64,000 bases of DNA, taken from positions 1 through 64,000 of the forward strand of contig CAJTUT010000004.1 in assembly GCA_910579455.1 (NCBI GenBank). The letters are read 5' to 3'. The stretch is from an uncultured Bacilli bacterium (GTDB taxonomy: Bacteria > Bacillota_I > Bacilli_A > RF39 > UBA660). Made by a program: the position numbers and the translations under genes. The notes below the pieces were generated by a model. It did not search any database. It saw only the letters and a program-made list of their open reading frames with translations, and was not told the origin of the DNA. Each line of letters opens with the position of its first letter. The first letter of the stretch is position 1. Shown here one piece after another: positions 1-9,863 of this stretch.

Positions 1-76
1 GTTTGTTCAATTAACATTTTAAAGTATCTATCGCTTTTTGTATACTCTCATGGTGCCACATCAATTGTAACACTAC

Positions 77-102
77 ATACCTAATAGAATAGGTATTTTA
101 TT
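77..102 (+). terminator. Probable terminator of a gene upstream of the window
   Basis: A seven-base-pair stem (ATACCTA at 77-83 with TAGGTAT at 90-96) is followed by a T-rich tail. It lies just before the queA promoter, so it most likely ends a transcript entering from the left. No gene is recognisable in positions 1-76. Confidence 0.45.
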
Positions 103-106
103 ATGA

Positions 107-135
107 TTGAGAAGTTTAGCAGAATATGGTATAAT
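107..135 (+). promoter_or_regulatory. queA promoter
   Basis: TTGAGA at 107-112 and TATAAT at 130-135 are separated by exactly 17 bases, with TG one base before the -10 (extended -10). This is a strong sigma-A type promoter about 70 bases ahead of queA. Confidence 0.75.
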
Positions 136-203
136 ACTAAAAGATTTTATTGCTAAAGCGATGCTAAGAGATAAGGAAATATACATTAAAAGAGGGATAT
201 GAT

Positions 204-1229
204 ATGAAAACAGAAGATTTTGACTACTATTTACCAGAAGAATTAATTGCTCAAACCCCATTAGAAATGCGAGATTCATCGAAACTTTTGGTTTTAGACA
301 AAGAGACTGGAAAAATTACTCACCAACATTTCTCAAATATTATAAACTATTTAGAGGCAGGAGATACTTTAGTTTTAAACGATACAAAAGTTTTACCCGC
401 AAGATTAATAGGGGAAAAAGAAGATACAAAAGCAGTGATCGAAGTACTATTTTTAAAAAATATACAAGATAATAATTGGGAATGTTTAGTAAAACCTGCT
501 AGAAGAATAAAAAAAGGAACAATAGTTTCTTTTGGAGATGGGCTATTAAAGGCAAAATGTATAGAAGAAAAAGAAGAGGGAATTCGTATTTTTACTTTAT
601 TATACGAAGGAATTTTATATGAGATATTAGAAAAATTAGGAACAATGCCGCTTCCGCCTTATATTCATGAAAAGTTAGAGGATCAGTCTAGATATCAAAC
701 GATTTACGCAAAAGAGGTGGGAAGTGCTGCTGCTCCTACCGCTGGTCTTCACTTTACAGAAGAATTATTAGACAAAATCCAAAATAAGAAAATAAATATC
801 TGTTTTATTACACTTCATGTCGGCATAGGAACCTTTAGACCAGTTAATGTGTCCCACATTCAGGATCACAAAATGCATAGTGAATATTATCATATGAGTA
901 AGAAAACAGCCAGAATTTTAGAAGAAACAAAAAGAAAACATAAAAAGATCATCTGTGTTGGGACCACTAGTGCTAGAACATTAGAATCTATTATGATGAA
1001 ATATAACCAATTTAGAGAGTGCAGTGGATTTACAGATATCTTTATTTATCCAGGGTATCAGTTTAAGGCAGTTGATTCTTTAATTACGAATTTTCATTTA
1101 CCAAAATCTACGTTGATTATGTTAGTTTCTGCCCTAGCTGGAAAAGATTATATTTTACACGCATATGAAATAGCAGTTAAACAACACTATCGGTTCTTTT
1201 CCTTTGGAGATGCAATGTTAATAAAGTAA
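204..1229 (+). CDS. queA: S-adenosylmethionine:tRNA ribosyltransferase-isomerase QueA
   Basis: QueA transfers and isomerises the ribosyl moiety of S-adenosylmethionine onto preQ1 in tRNA to give epoxyqueuosine, a late cytoplasmic step of queuosine synthesis. The 341 residues equal the usual family length. Family signatures are present: the start '[15 protein letters not shown]', '[11 protein letters not shown]', '[13 protein letters not shown]' and '[11 protein letters not shown]'. The ATG at 204 follows an AGAGGG ribosome site. A small unknown gene follows after 11 bases; tgt, which inserts preQ1 into tRNA, is 1.3 kb downstream, so the pathway is clustered but interrupted by a kinase-like gene. 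Confidence 0.97.
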   Translation: MKTEDFDYYLPEELIAQTPLEMRDSSKLLVLDKETGKITHQHFSNIINYLEAGDTLVLNDTKVLPARLIGEKEDTKAVIEVLFLKNIQDNNWECLVKPARRIKKGTIVSFGDGLLKAKCIEEKEEGIRIFTLLYEGILYEILEKLGTMPLPPYIHEKLEDQSRYQTIYAKEVGSAAAPTAGLHFTEELLDKIQNKKINICFITLHVGIGTFRPVNVSHIQDHKMHSEYYHMSKKTARILEETKRKHKKIICVGTTSARTLESIMMKYNQFRECSGFTDIFIYPGYQFKAVDSLITNFHLPKSTLIMLVSALAGKDYILHAYEIAVKQHYRFFSFGDAMLIK

Positions 1230-1240
1230 GGGGGGATTTT

Positions 1241-1447
1241 ATGTTAAGTCCGATTGAAATTTGGAAGATGGAATATGAAAAAACAAGGAGTGGTATTCGT
1301 ACCATACCAGTTTCATCAAAAGATAAGGAAATAAAAAGATTACTTCAGAAATTTGAAAATAGTTCTAATTCTTCTAACATGCTAAAACATACTAGGAATA
1401 GTGAGAAAATTAATAAATACTCTAAAATGCTTAAAAAAAGGAAATAA
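1241..1447 (+). CDS. Small basic protein of unknown function
   Basis: This 68-residue protein is not recognised. It starts 11 bases after the queA stop behind a strong AAGGGGGG ribosome site, so it is probably co-transcribed with queA. It is very rich in Lys, Arg, Ser and Asn, has no membrane segment or cysteine, and its C-terminal half looks disordered. A terminator hairpin follows directly, which supports a real transcript end here. The ribosome site and position argue that it is translated; its function cannot be inferred. Confidence 0.6.
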   Translation: MLSPIEIWKMEYEKTRSGIRTIPVSSKDKEIKRLLQKFENSSNSSNMLKHTRNSEKINKYSKMLKKRK

Positions 1448-1454
1448 ACATAAA

Positions 1455-1494
1455 AAAGGATAAATCACAATTTTATTGATCCTTTAAGTTTTTT
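1455..1494 (+). terminator. Rho-independent terminator after the queA unit
   Basis: AAAGGAT (1455-1461) pairs with ATCCTTT (1479-1485) around a 17-base loop and is followed by a run of T at 1489-1494. The stem is short, so strength is uncertain. Confidence 0.5.
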
Positions 1495-1524
1495 GTAGTA
1501 TTATATACAAACATTATAAAACCA

Positions 1525-1552
1525 TTAACAATCAAATAATTTACCATATTCT
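1525..1552 (+). promoter_or_regulatory. Possible promoter of the kinase-tgt unit
   Basis: TTAACA (1525-1530) and TATTCT (1547-1552) are 16 bases apart and precede the AGAGGAG ribosome site of the next gene. The match is moderate. Confidence 0.4.
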
Positions 1553-1570
1553 AAAAAAGAGGAGATAAAT

Positions 1571-3629
<2,059 letters not shown>

Positions 3630-3634
3630 ATTTG

Positions 3635-4252
3635 TTAAAATTTTCGATATAGACCAACCGCTTTTCCTAAAATAGTAACCTCATGTAAAATGATAGGATC
3701 CATAGTATCATTTTCAGGTTGCAGTCTAATATATCCATCTTCTTTATAAAATGTTTTTACAGTGGCCTCATTATCTGCATTCATGGCGACAACAGTATCT
3801 CCATTTTTTGCTGTAGAGCATTTTTCTACAACTAAGATATCTCCATCATAAATTCCAACATTAATCATAGAGTCACCACTTACTGTTAATGTAAAAACTT
3901 CGTCTTTTGCACTAACGATATTAGCGGGTAGGGGAAAATATTCATTAGGAGTTTCAATAGCCTCAATAGGAGTACCAGCAGTAACTTTTCCAAGTAAAGG
4001 GACTTCAATAATATTATCGTCTTTTTCTAAATACTCATTAGGAACTAAAATTTCAATGGTTCTATTTTTGCTATTATCCTTTTTTATATAACCCTTTTCT
4101 TCTAATTTTTTTAAGTGAAAGTGTATAGTAGCAGGAGAATGTAAATCAGCCTCTTTTCCAATTTCTCTGACAGTAGGGGGATATCCGTTTTTAGCACTTA
4201 GTTTTTTTAACACCTGTAATATATCTTTTTGTCGACTTGTCAACCTTTCCAT
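3635..4252 (-). CDS. lexA: SOS repressor LexA
   Basis: LexA represses DNA-damage genes until RecA-stimulated self-cleavage. Counting from the ATG at 4252, the protein has 205 residues, the length of the Bacillus protein. It has an N-terminal winged helix (1-65), the Ala92-Gly93 cleavage site in 'KVTAGTP', and a Ser128 ('SGDSM') and Lys166 ('ATVKTF') catalytic dyad. The ATG is chosen because GAGGAGG lies six bases upstream of it; an in-frame TTG further out overlaps that ribosome site and would be a poor start. Two LexA-box-like palindromes lie in the divergent upstream region, consistent with autoregulation. Confidence 0.97.
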   Translation of the reverse strand: MERLTSRQKDILQVLKKLSAKNGYPPTVREIGKEADLHSPATIHFHLKKLEEKGYIKKDNSKNRTIEILVPNEYLEKDDNIIEVPLLGKVTAGTPIEAIETPNEYFPLPANIVSAKDEVFTLTVSGDSMINVGIYDGDILVVEKCSTAKNGDTVVAMNADNEATVKTFYKEDGYIRLQPENDTMDPIILHEVTILGKAVGLYRKF

Positions 4253-4301
4253 AATATTCCTCCTCAATTAATATTAGTTTATCATTATATATGTAAAATG
4301 T

Positions 4302-4315
4302 CAAACAAACGTTTT
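4302..4315. promoter_or_regulatory. LexA box near the lexA promoter
   Basis: CAAACAAACGTTTT matches the Bacillus SOS consensus CGAACRNRYGTTYG at about 12 of 14 positions and is nearly palindromic. It lies about 50 bases upstream of the lexA start, in the right place to repress lexA. Confidence 0.65.
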
Positions 4316-4324
4316 AAAAAAGCA

Positions 4325-4353
4325 TTGACACGAACAATTGTATGATATAAAAT
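4325..4353 (+). promoter_or_regulatory. SOS-controlled promoter of the small membrane protein
   Basis: TTGACA (4325-4330) and TAAAAT (4348-4353) are 17 bases apart. The spacer contains CGAACAATTGTATG (4331-4344), which matches the Gram-positive LexA box at about 12 of 14 positions. A repressor bound there would block polymerase directly. Confidence 0.7.
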
Positions 4354-4380
4354 AAACTTATCAAAGAAAGGAGAGAGAAT

Positions 4381-4536
4381 ATGAAAAAAATAGTGAAGAA
4401 GGGAATAGGGATCGCATTAGTTTATATAGTTGCTATTCTTTGTACCTTTTTAATTTCTAATAGAGTTAGCGAATTAGATAACAATTCAGATCTACGAAAT
4501 AATAATTCATCCATATCAATAAAATTCACACGATAG
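4381..4536 (+). CDS. 51-residue membrane microprotein, candidate SOS cell-division inhibitor
   Basis: The protein has a basic N-terminus (MKKIVKKG), one hydrophobic segment at about residues 8-24 and a polar, Asn/Ser-rich tail of about 25 residues. AAAGGAGAGAG precedes the ATG at 4381. It is divergent from lexA and its promoter holds a LexA box. In Bacillus the gene divergent from lexA is yneA, an SOS-induced division suppressor with one membrane segment plus a LysM domain; here the LysM domain is missing. I see no sequence homology that proves the role, so the function rests on position, regulation and topology. Expression as part of an SOS response is likely; division inhibition is inference. 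Confidence 0.65.
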   Translation: MKKIVKKGIGIALVYIVAILCTFLISNRVSELDNNSDLRNNNSSISIKFTR

Positions 4537-4555
4537 TTTATATGTATGATATAAT
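4525..4555 (+). promoter_or_regulatory. polA promoter
   Basis: TATAAT at 4550-4555 is preceded by TGA, forming an extended -10 element. A TTCACA at 4525-4530 is a possible -35 with a long 19-base spacer. Confidence 0.5.
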
Positions 4556-4573
4556 AAATACTAGGTGATAAAA

Positions 4574-7204
4574 ATGAAAAAAGTAATACTAGTTGACGGA
4601 AATAATTTATTATTTAGAAGTTATTATGCTACTGCTTATCAGGGAGTTATCATGAGAAATTCTAAAGGATTTCCAACAAACGCACTATATGGTTTTTTAA
4701 ATATGATGAATAAAATTATTCATGAGGAAAAACCAAACTATATTTTGGTAGCTTTTGATAAAGGAAAAACATTTAGACATGATCAATACTCTTCATATAA
4801 AGCTGGTCGTATAGAGATGCCTGATGATTTAAGATTACAATTTCCAAGGGCCAAAGAGATATTAGATGCTATGGGAATCTATCATTATGAGATAGAAAAC
4901 TATGAAGCGGATGATATTATTGGAACGGTTAGTAAAATAGTAGATGAGGAAGACCAATTTATCGCAACTATTATTAGTAGTGATAAAGATTTATTACAAT
5001 TAATTAGTGATGAAGTCGATGTAAAATTATTAAAATCCAATAGTTTTATTAGAATGGATAAGAAAGAATTTAAAAAACAATATAAAGTAGATCCTATTCA
5101 TATGATCGATTTGAAATCATTAATGGGTGATGCTAGTGATAACATTCCTGGAGTGAAAGGAATAGGAGAAAAAACAGCAATTAATTTGTTGAGTCAATAT
5201 GAAACATTAGACAATCTATATCAAAATATTGATAATATAACAGGTAAAACAAAAGAAAAACTAGAAAATGACCGAGAAAATGCTTATATGAGTTATGATT
5301 TAGCGACTATTTATCGTGAGGTCCAACTAGATTTCTCCCTAGAGGATTTAAAGTATCAAGGAATGAATAAGGATCAATATGTAAATTTATTAAAGGAATT
5401 CGAATTTAACTCTTTATTAAAAAAAATAGACAGTGTCATAAATCCAGTAGTAATTGAATCATCAAAAAGGGAAATGAAAAAAATAGAAAAAAGAGATTTA
5501 ATTATAAAGGATATTAGAAATTTTAATATAAAAAAAGAATTTTCTTATTATATTGAGGTAGATAATACCAATTATAGTAAAAGTCAGATTATTGGAATTG
5601 GCCTATACGATGGAGAAGCTGCCTACTATATTTATCCTGATGAATTGGAATATTATAAAAATATATTTTGTAGTATTCAAAATAAATTTACATATGATTT
5701 AAAAAAATCAATATTTTGTTTGAATCATCACAATATTAAGGTGAAAAATACTACATTTGATCTTATGATTGCAGCTTATCTTTTAAACTATACAGTAAAA
5801 GATGATATTGCCTATCTAGCTCGAAAATTTAAATATGATATAGAATTATATGAAACTACTTATGGAACAGATAAGAAAAAAATAGAAGTAGAAAAGGAAA
5901 TTTCTGCTAAAAGAGCTATGGAAAAGGCAAAATTTATTTATGAGGTAAAGGATTATATTTTAGAAGAATTAGAAAAAGAAGAGGAGCTTTCTTTATTTGA
6001 AAATATCGAAATGCCCTTGTCTTCTGTTTTGGCAGATATGGAATTAACAGGAGTAAAGGTAGATGGGACATATTTAGATGAAATATCTACCAAATTAAAA
6101 AATGATATGGATCAATTAACAGAAGCGATTTATCAAGATGCGGGATGTGAGTTTAATATTATGTCACCAAAGCAATTAAGTGATATTTTATTTGAAAAAC
6201 TAGAAATAAAATATCCAAAGCGTATAAAAAATAATAAATATTCGACTAGTAAAGATATTTTAGATAAAATTATAGACTCTCATCCCATTGTTTCTAAAAT
6301 CCTGGATTATAGAACAGTATCCAAACTATATACCAACTATGCAGTTGGTTTGAAAAATGAGATTAGAGAGGATGGAAGAATCCATACAGTATTTACTCAA
6401 ACATTGACCAGAACAGGAAGACTATCTAGCATTTGTCCTAATTTACAAAATATTCCAGCAAGTGAAGAATATTCTAAGTTAATTAGAAGTGCCTTTATTC
6501 CAGATGATAATTCTGTTATCTTATCTAGTGATTATTCACAAGTAGAGCTTAGAATTTTTGCTTCCATGTCAAATGCCACCAATTTGATTGATGCTTTTAA
6601 GAAAGGAATTGATATTCATACGAAAACGGCAAGTGATATTTATCATGTAGAATTAGATGAAGTAACAAAAGAGATGCGAAGAACTGCGAAAGCTGTAAAT
6701 TTTGGAATCTTATATGGAATCAGTAGTTTTGGGCTTTCAGAAGATTTGGGAATTGATATTAAGACCGCAAAACAATTTATTAACAATTATTTAAATACCT
6801 ATCCAGGAATTACAGAGTATATGGAACAAGAAAAAAAGCAGGCTTATGAATTAGGGTATGTAAAAACATTGATGAATAGAAAGAGAATAATAGACGAATT
6901 GAAAAGCAAAAGTTACTTAATTAGAAGTGGTGGGGAGCGAATAGCACTAAATACTCCAATTCAAGGAACTGCTGCTGATATTTTAAAGAAAGCAATGATA
7001 GAAATATATGATAAATTCAGTGAATTAGGATTAAAAAGTAAGATGATAATACAAGTACATGATGAATTGGTGTTTAATGTAGTTGATGAAGAATTGGAAC
7101 AGGTGAAGAAAATTGTGAAAGATATTATGGAAAATACTTATCAATTAAATGTTCCGCTAAAGGCGGAAATAGAGTACGGAAAAAATTGGTATGAGGCTAA
7201 ATAG
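4574..7204 (+). CDS. polA: DNA polymerase I
   Basis: PolA fills repair gaps and removes Okazaki RNA primers. The 876 residues show the 5'-3' exonuclease domain (about 1-290, with 'VDGNNLLFRSYYA' and 'GDASDNIPGVKGIGEKTA'), a middle 3'-5' exonuclease-like domain, and the family A polymerase domain with 'DYSQVELRIFA' near 652, 'RRTAKAVNFGILYG' and 'QVHDEL' near 829. In the middle domain the acidic DxE of proofreading enzymes is not apparent ('YYIEVDNTN'), so proofreading is probably lost, as in other Bacilli. The ATG at 4574 is preferred because AGGTGA lies five bases before it; an in-frame GTG at 4565 overlaps that site. Confidence 0.97.
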   Translation: MKKVILVDGNNLLFRSYYATAYQGVIMRNSKGFPTNALYGFLNMMNKIIHEEKPNYILVAFDKGKTFRHDQYSSYKAGRIEMPDDLRLQFPRAKEILDAMGIYHYEIENYEADDIIGTVSKIVDEEDQFIATIISSDKDLLQLISDEVDVKLLKSNSFIRMDKKEFKKQYKVDPIHMIDLKSLMGDASDNIPGVKGIGEKTAINLLSQYETLDNLYQNIDNITGKTKEKLENDRENAYMSYDLATIYREVQLDFSLEDLKYQGMNKDQYVNLLKEFEFNSLLKKIDSVINPVVIESSKREMKKIEKRDLIIKDIRNFNIKKEFSYYIEVDNTNYSKSQIIGIGLYDGEAAYYIYPDELEYYKNIFCSIQNKFTYDLKKSIFCLNHHNIKVKNTTFDLMIAAYLLNYTVKDDIAYLARKFKYDIELYETTYGTDKKKIEVEKEISAKRAMEKAKFIYEVKDYILEELEKEEELSLFENIEMPLSSVLADMELTGVKVDGTYLDEISTKLKNDMDQLTEAIYQDAGCEFNIMSPKQLSDILFEKLEIKYPKRIKNNKYSTSKDILDKIIDSHPIVSKILDYRTVSKLYTNYAVGLKNEIREDGRIHTVFTQTLTRTGRLSSICPNLQNIPASEEYSKLIRSAFIPDDNSVILSSDYSQVELRIFASMSNATNLIDAFKKGIDIHTKTASDIYHVELDEVTKEMRRTAKAVNFGILYGISSFGLSEDLGIDIKTAKQFINNYLNTYPGITEYMEQEKKQAYELGYVKTLMNRKRIIDELKSKSYLIRSGGERIALNTPIQGTAADILKKAMIEIYDKFSELGLKSKMIIQVHDELVFNVVDEELEQVKKIVKDIMENTYQLNVPLKAEIEYGKNWYEAK

Positions 7205-7215
7205 GGAGTGATAAG

Positions 7216-8037
7216 ATGCCAGAAAAACCAGAGGTATTAACTGTAGTAGGGGCATTAAAAAGTAAAATTATAGGGAAAAAGATAATAAAAACAGAAGTTT
7301 TCTGGAATAATATAATTGTAAATCCATCCGTAGAAAAATTTAAGGATAAAATTAAAAACCAAATTATAGAAAAAATTGATACGAGAGGGAAATGGATTCT
7401 TATTCACTTAACCAAAAATATCTTGGCAATCCATTTGCGAATGGAAGGGAAATTCTTTTTTAGAAATCAAAATGATGAAATAAAAAGGCATGAGCATGTA
7501 ATCTTCACTTTTGATGATTTTACTCAAATGAGATTTCATGATGTTAGAAAATTTGGTAAAATGCACCTATTATCTAAAGAAAATTATTTGAAAGAAGAGC
7601 CCCTAAAAAATATGGGATATGAATATAATGATTATAATTTAGATGAAAACTATTTATATCATAAATTACAAAACAAAAAAATTCCAATTAAAACAAGTTT
7701 ACTAGATCAAAGTATTATCGCAGGAATTGGAAACATATATGATGATGAAATATTATTTATGAGTGGGATTTCTCCATTAAGGGAATCCAATCGAGTTACA
7801 AAATTTGAATGTAAAAAAATTATAAAAAATACTAATATAGTGTTAGAAAAAGCCATAAAATTGGGAGGTACTACGATTAAAAGTTTTACATCTAGTGAGG
7901 GCGTGCATGGACTCTTCCAAAATGAATTATTGATTCATGGTAAGAAAAATGGAGTTTGCCCAAATTGTAATAATTCGGTTCAGAAAATAAAGATAAATGG
8001 TAGAGGAACTTACTATTGTAATAAGTGTCAAAAGTAG
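7216..8037 (+). CDS. mutM: Formamidopyrimidine-DNA glycosylase MutM (Fpg)
   Basis: MutM excises 8-oxoguanine and other oxidised purines and nicks the abasic strand. The N-terminal Pro2 nucleophile and Glu3 are present in 'MPEKPEV', and the conserved lysine lies in 'RGKWILIHL'. 'QSIIAGIGNIYDDEILF' carries the helix-two-turn-helix signature. The C-terminal zinc finger has CPNC...CNKC. At 273 residues it has the usual length. It follows polA after 11 bases, the classic Bacilli polA-mutM repair operon. Confidence 0.96.
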   Translation: MPEKPEVLTVVGALKSKIIGKKIIKTEVFWNNIIVNPSVEKFKDKIKNQIIEKIDTRGKWILIHLTKNILAIHLRMEGKFFFRNQNDEIKRHEHVIFTFDDFTQMRFHDVRKFGKMHLLSKENYLKEEPLKNMGYEYNDYNLDENYLYHKLQNKKIPIKTSLLDQSIIAGIGNIYDDEILFMSGISPLRESNRVTKFECKKIIKNTNIVLEKAIKLGGTTIKSFTSSEGVHGLFQNELLIHGKKNGVCPNCNNSVQKIKINGRGTYYCNKCQK

Positions 8038-8046
8038 TAAAAACGA

Positions 8047-8075
8047 TTGATTTTTATGAATAACTATGCTAATAT
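8047..8075 (+). promoter_or_regulatory. pyk promoter
   Basis: TTGATT (8047-8052) and TAATAT (8070-8075) are separated by 17 bases, upstream of an AAAAGGAGAG ribosome site. Confidence 0.55.
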
Positions 8076-8111
8076 GTAGAGGTTGATATTAAAAGGAGAG
8101 ATGAGAAGTCT

Positions 8112-9524
8112 ATGAAAAAAACAAAAATAGTTTGTAGCATTGGTCCATCTAGTAATGATGTGGATGTAATGGAGCAAATGGTAATAGCAGGAATGAATGT
8201 TGCTAGAATTAATTTTACTCATGCTACTTTAGAGGAGAGAAAAAAAGCTACTGATTCTGTTCGTGAAGTTAGAAAAAGAACAGGACAGTCTGTTGCCATT
8301 TTATGGGATACAAAAGGTCCTGAATTTCGTAATGGAGTTTTTGAAAATGATAGTGTGGAATTAATCCCTGGTCAAACGATTCGCATTGTAAAGGAAAATG
8401 TGGTCGGTAATCAGGAAAGATTTAGTGTAAATCATCCTGAAGCACTTGATTCTTTACGTGTTGGAGATATTATTTTGCTTGAAAATGCTAAAATGAAATT
8501 AGAAGTAATAAGTATAGAATCAGATGGTGTAACTTGTAAAATTATTTATGGTGGAATTTTAGGAAATCGAAAAAGTATGAGTGTTCCTGGAATTAAATTA
8601 AATATCCCCTATGTTAGTGATTTAGATAGAGAAGATATTAAATATGCCTGTGAACATGGAGGAGAATTTTTAGCTATTTCTTTTGTCTCTAGTAAAGAGG
8701 ATGTCCTAGAAGTAAAGGAAATTATTAAACAACATCATCGCGAAGACTTAAAAATTATTTGTAAAATTGAGAGTCAACTTGGAATTGATAATCTAAGAGA
8801 AATTTTAGAAGTCTCAGATGGAGTAATGATTGGTCGTGGAGATTTAGGTGCTGAGATACCAAGCGAAGAAGTACCTCATGCTCAAAAGAATATGATAAAA
8901 ATTTGCCGTGAAATGGGTAAAGTTGTTATTACAGCGACTGAAATGCTTGAAACGATGATGGAAAATAGCCGTCCTAAAAGAGCAGAAACATCAGATATTG
9001 CGAATGCTGTATTGGATGGTACAGATGCTGTTATGTTAAGTGGGGAAACTACTATTGGAAAACATCCAATAGAAACGGTAAAAGCAATGGCAGATATTTG
9101 CGAAGTCGCAGAAAAATATGCTGAGTTTGACTATACCTCAAATATCAAATTTGTTGAAGATATTCCAACTTCAATTGCCGAAAATGTAGTAGCGAGTGCA
9201 AATCGTTTAAATGCTAAATTAATTTGTGCAGCGACCATTAGTGGTACAACAGCAAGAATTATTAGTAACTTAAAACCAAAGGCACCAATTTTAGCACTTT
9301 GTCCGGATGAAAAAACGGGACGTAGATTAGCTCTTAATTGGGGAGTTTATCCAATTGATTTAAGAGTATGTAATTCTACTGATGAGGTATTGGAACTAAG
9401 TGTAGAGAGGGCAAAAGAATTTATTACACTAAATCAGGGCGATAAAGTAGTGGTAACAGGAGGTTTTCCTAATACCGATGAAAATAGAACAACAAATTTA
9501 ATGAAAATAGAGATTATAGACTAA
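8112..9524 (+). CDS. pyk: Pyruvate kinase
   Basis: Pyruvate kinase converts phosphoenolpyruvate and ADP to pyruvate and ATP, the last step of glycolysis. The 470 residues include 'KTKIVCSIGPSS' at the N-terminus, the active-site lysine region 'KIICKIES', 'MIGRGDLGAEIP' and 'TATEMLETMMENSRPKRAE'. The extra C-terminal PEP-utiliser-like domain of Bacillus enzymes is absent. The ribosome site AAAAGGAGAG is about 13 bases from the ATG, longer than usual, but no better start is available. Its own promoter and terminator make it monocistronic. Confidence 0.97.
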   Translation: MKKTKIVCSIGPSSNDVDVMEQMVIAGMNVARINFTHATLEERKKATDSVREVRKRTGQSVAILWDTKGPEFRNGVFENDSVELIPGQTIRIVKENVVGNQERFSVNHPEALDSLRVGDIILLENAKMKLEVISIESDGVTCKIIYGGILGNRKSMSVPGIKLNIPYVSDLDREDIKYACEHGGEFLAISFVSSKEDVLEVKEIIKQHHREDLKIICKIESQLGIDNLREILEVSDGVMIGRGDLGAEIPSEEVPHAQKNMIKICREMGKVVITATEMLETMMENSRPKRAETSDIANAVLDGTDAVMLSGETTIGKHPIETVKAMADICEVAEKYAEFDYTSNIKFVEDIPTSIAENVVASANRLNAKLICAATISGTTARIISNLKPKAPILALCPDEKTGRRLALNWGVYPIDLRVCNSTDEVLELSVERAKEFITLNQGDKVVVTGGFPNTDENRTTNLMKIEIID

Positions 9525-9547
9525 AAATAGGGTAGCCCCTATTTTTT
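9523..9547 (+). terminator. pyk terminator
   Basis: AAAAATAGGG pairs with CCCTATTTTT around a four-base TAGC loop and is followed by T residues; a compact, strong hairpin overlapping the pyk stop. Confidence 0.85.
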
Positions 9548-9549
9548 TA

Positions 9550-9808
9550 ATATATTAAGGAGTGTATATGATGAAGTACAACAAAAAAATGGAAGTAGAT
9601 TAAATGTGGTTTTACAACAATGAACTCAAGAACTATCAAGAATTTTAATAGGAAAGGGCGAATTACCACAGAAAGGACGTTCCATTTCATATAATTTTTT
9701 AAGTCTTAATAAATTTGAGGAACTTAGGTTGTCATTGATAACGAAGTTTGGAATAGGATTCAGTTTGTGATATTGACTGTATTGGTAAACATAGATTTTT
9801 TCACAATA
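9550..9808 (+). other. Non-coding gap with a decayed coding remnant
   Basis: After an AAGGAG-ATG that opens only 11 codons, a frame interrupted by stops reads with protein-like composition (for example 'TQELSRILIGKGELPQKG' near 9625-9680). I take this as a short, unrecognised pseudogene; nothing in it is intact. Confidence 0.35.
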
Positions 9809-9837
9809 TTGAAAAACAGGAAGATATATGTTAAAAT
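9809..9837 (+). promoter_or_regulatory. Promoter of the large pilin-like gene
   Basis: TTGAAA (9809-9814) and TAAAAT (9832-9837) have a 17-base spacer and lie 27 bases before the start codon. Confidence 0.65.
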
Positions 9838-9863
9838 AGCTTTATAGAATAGGAGATTACAGT

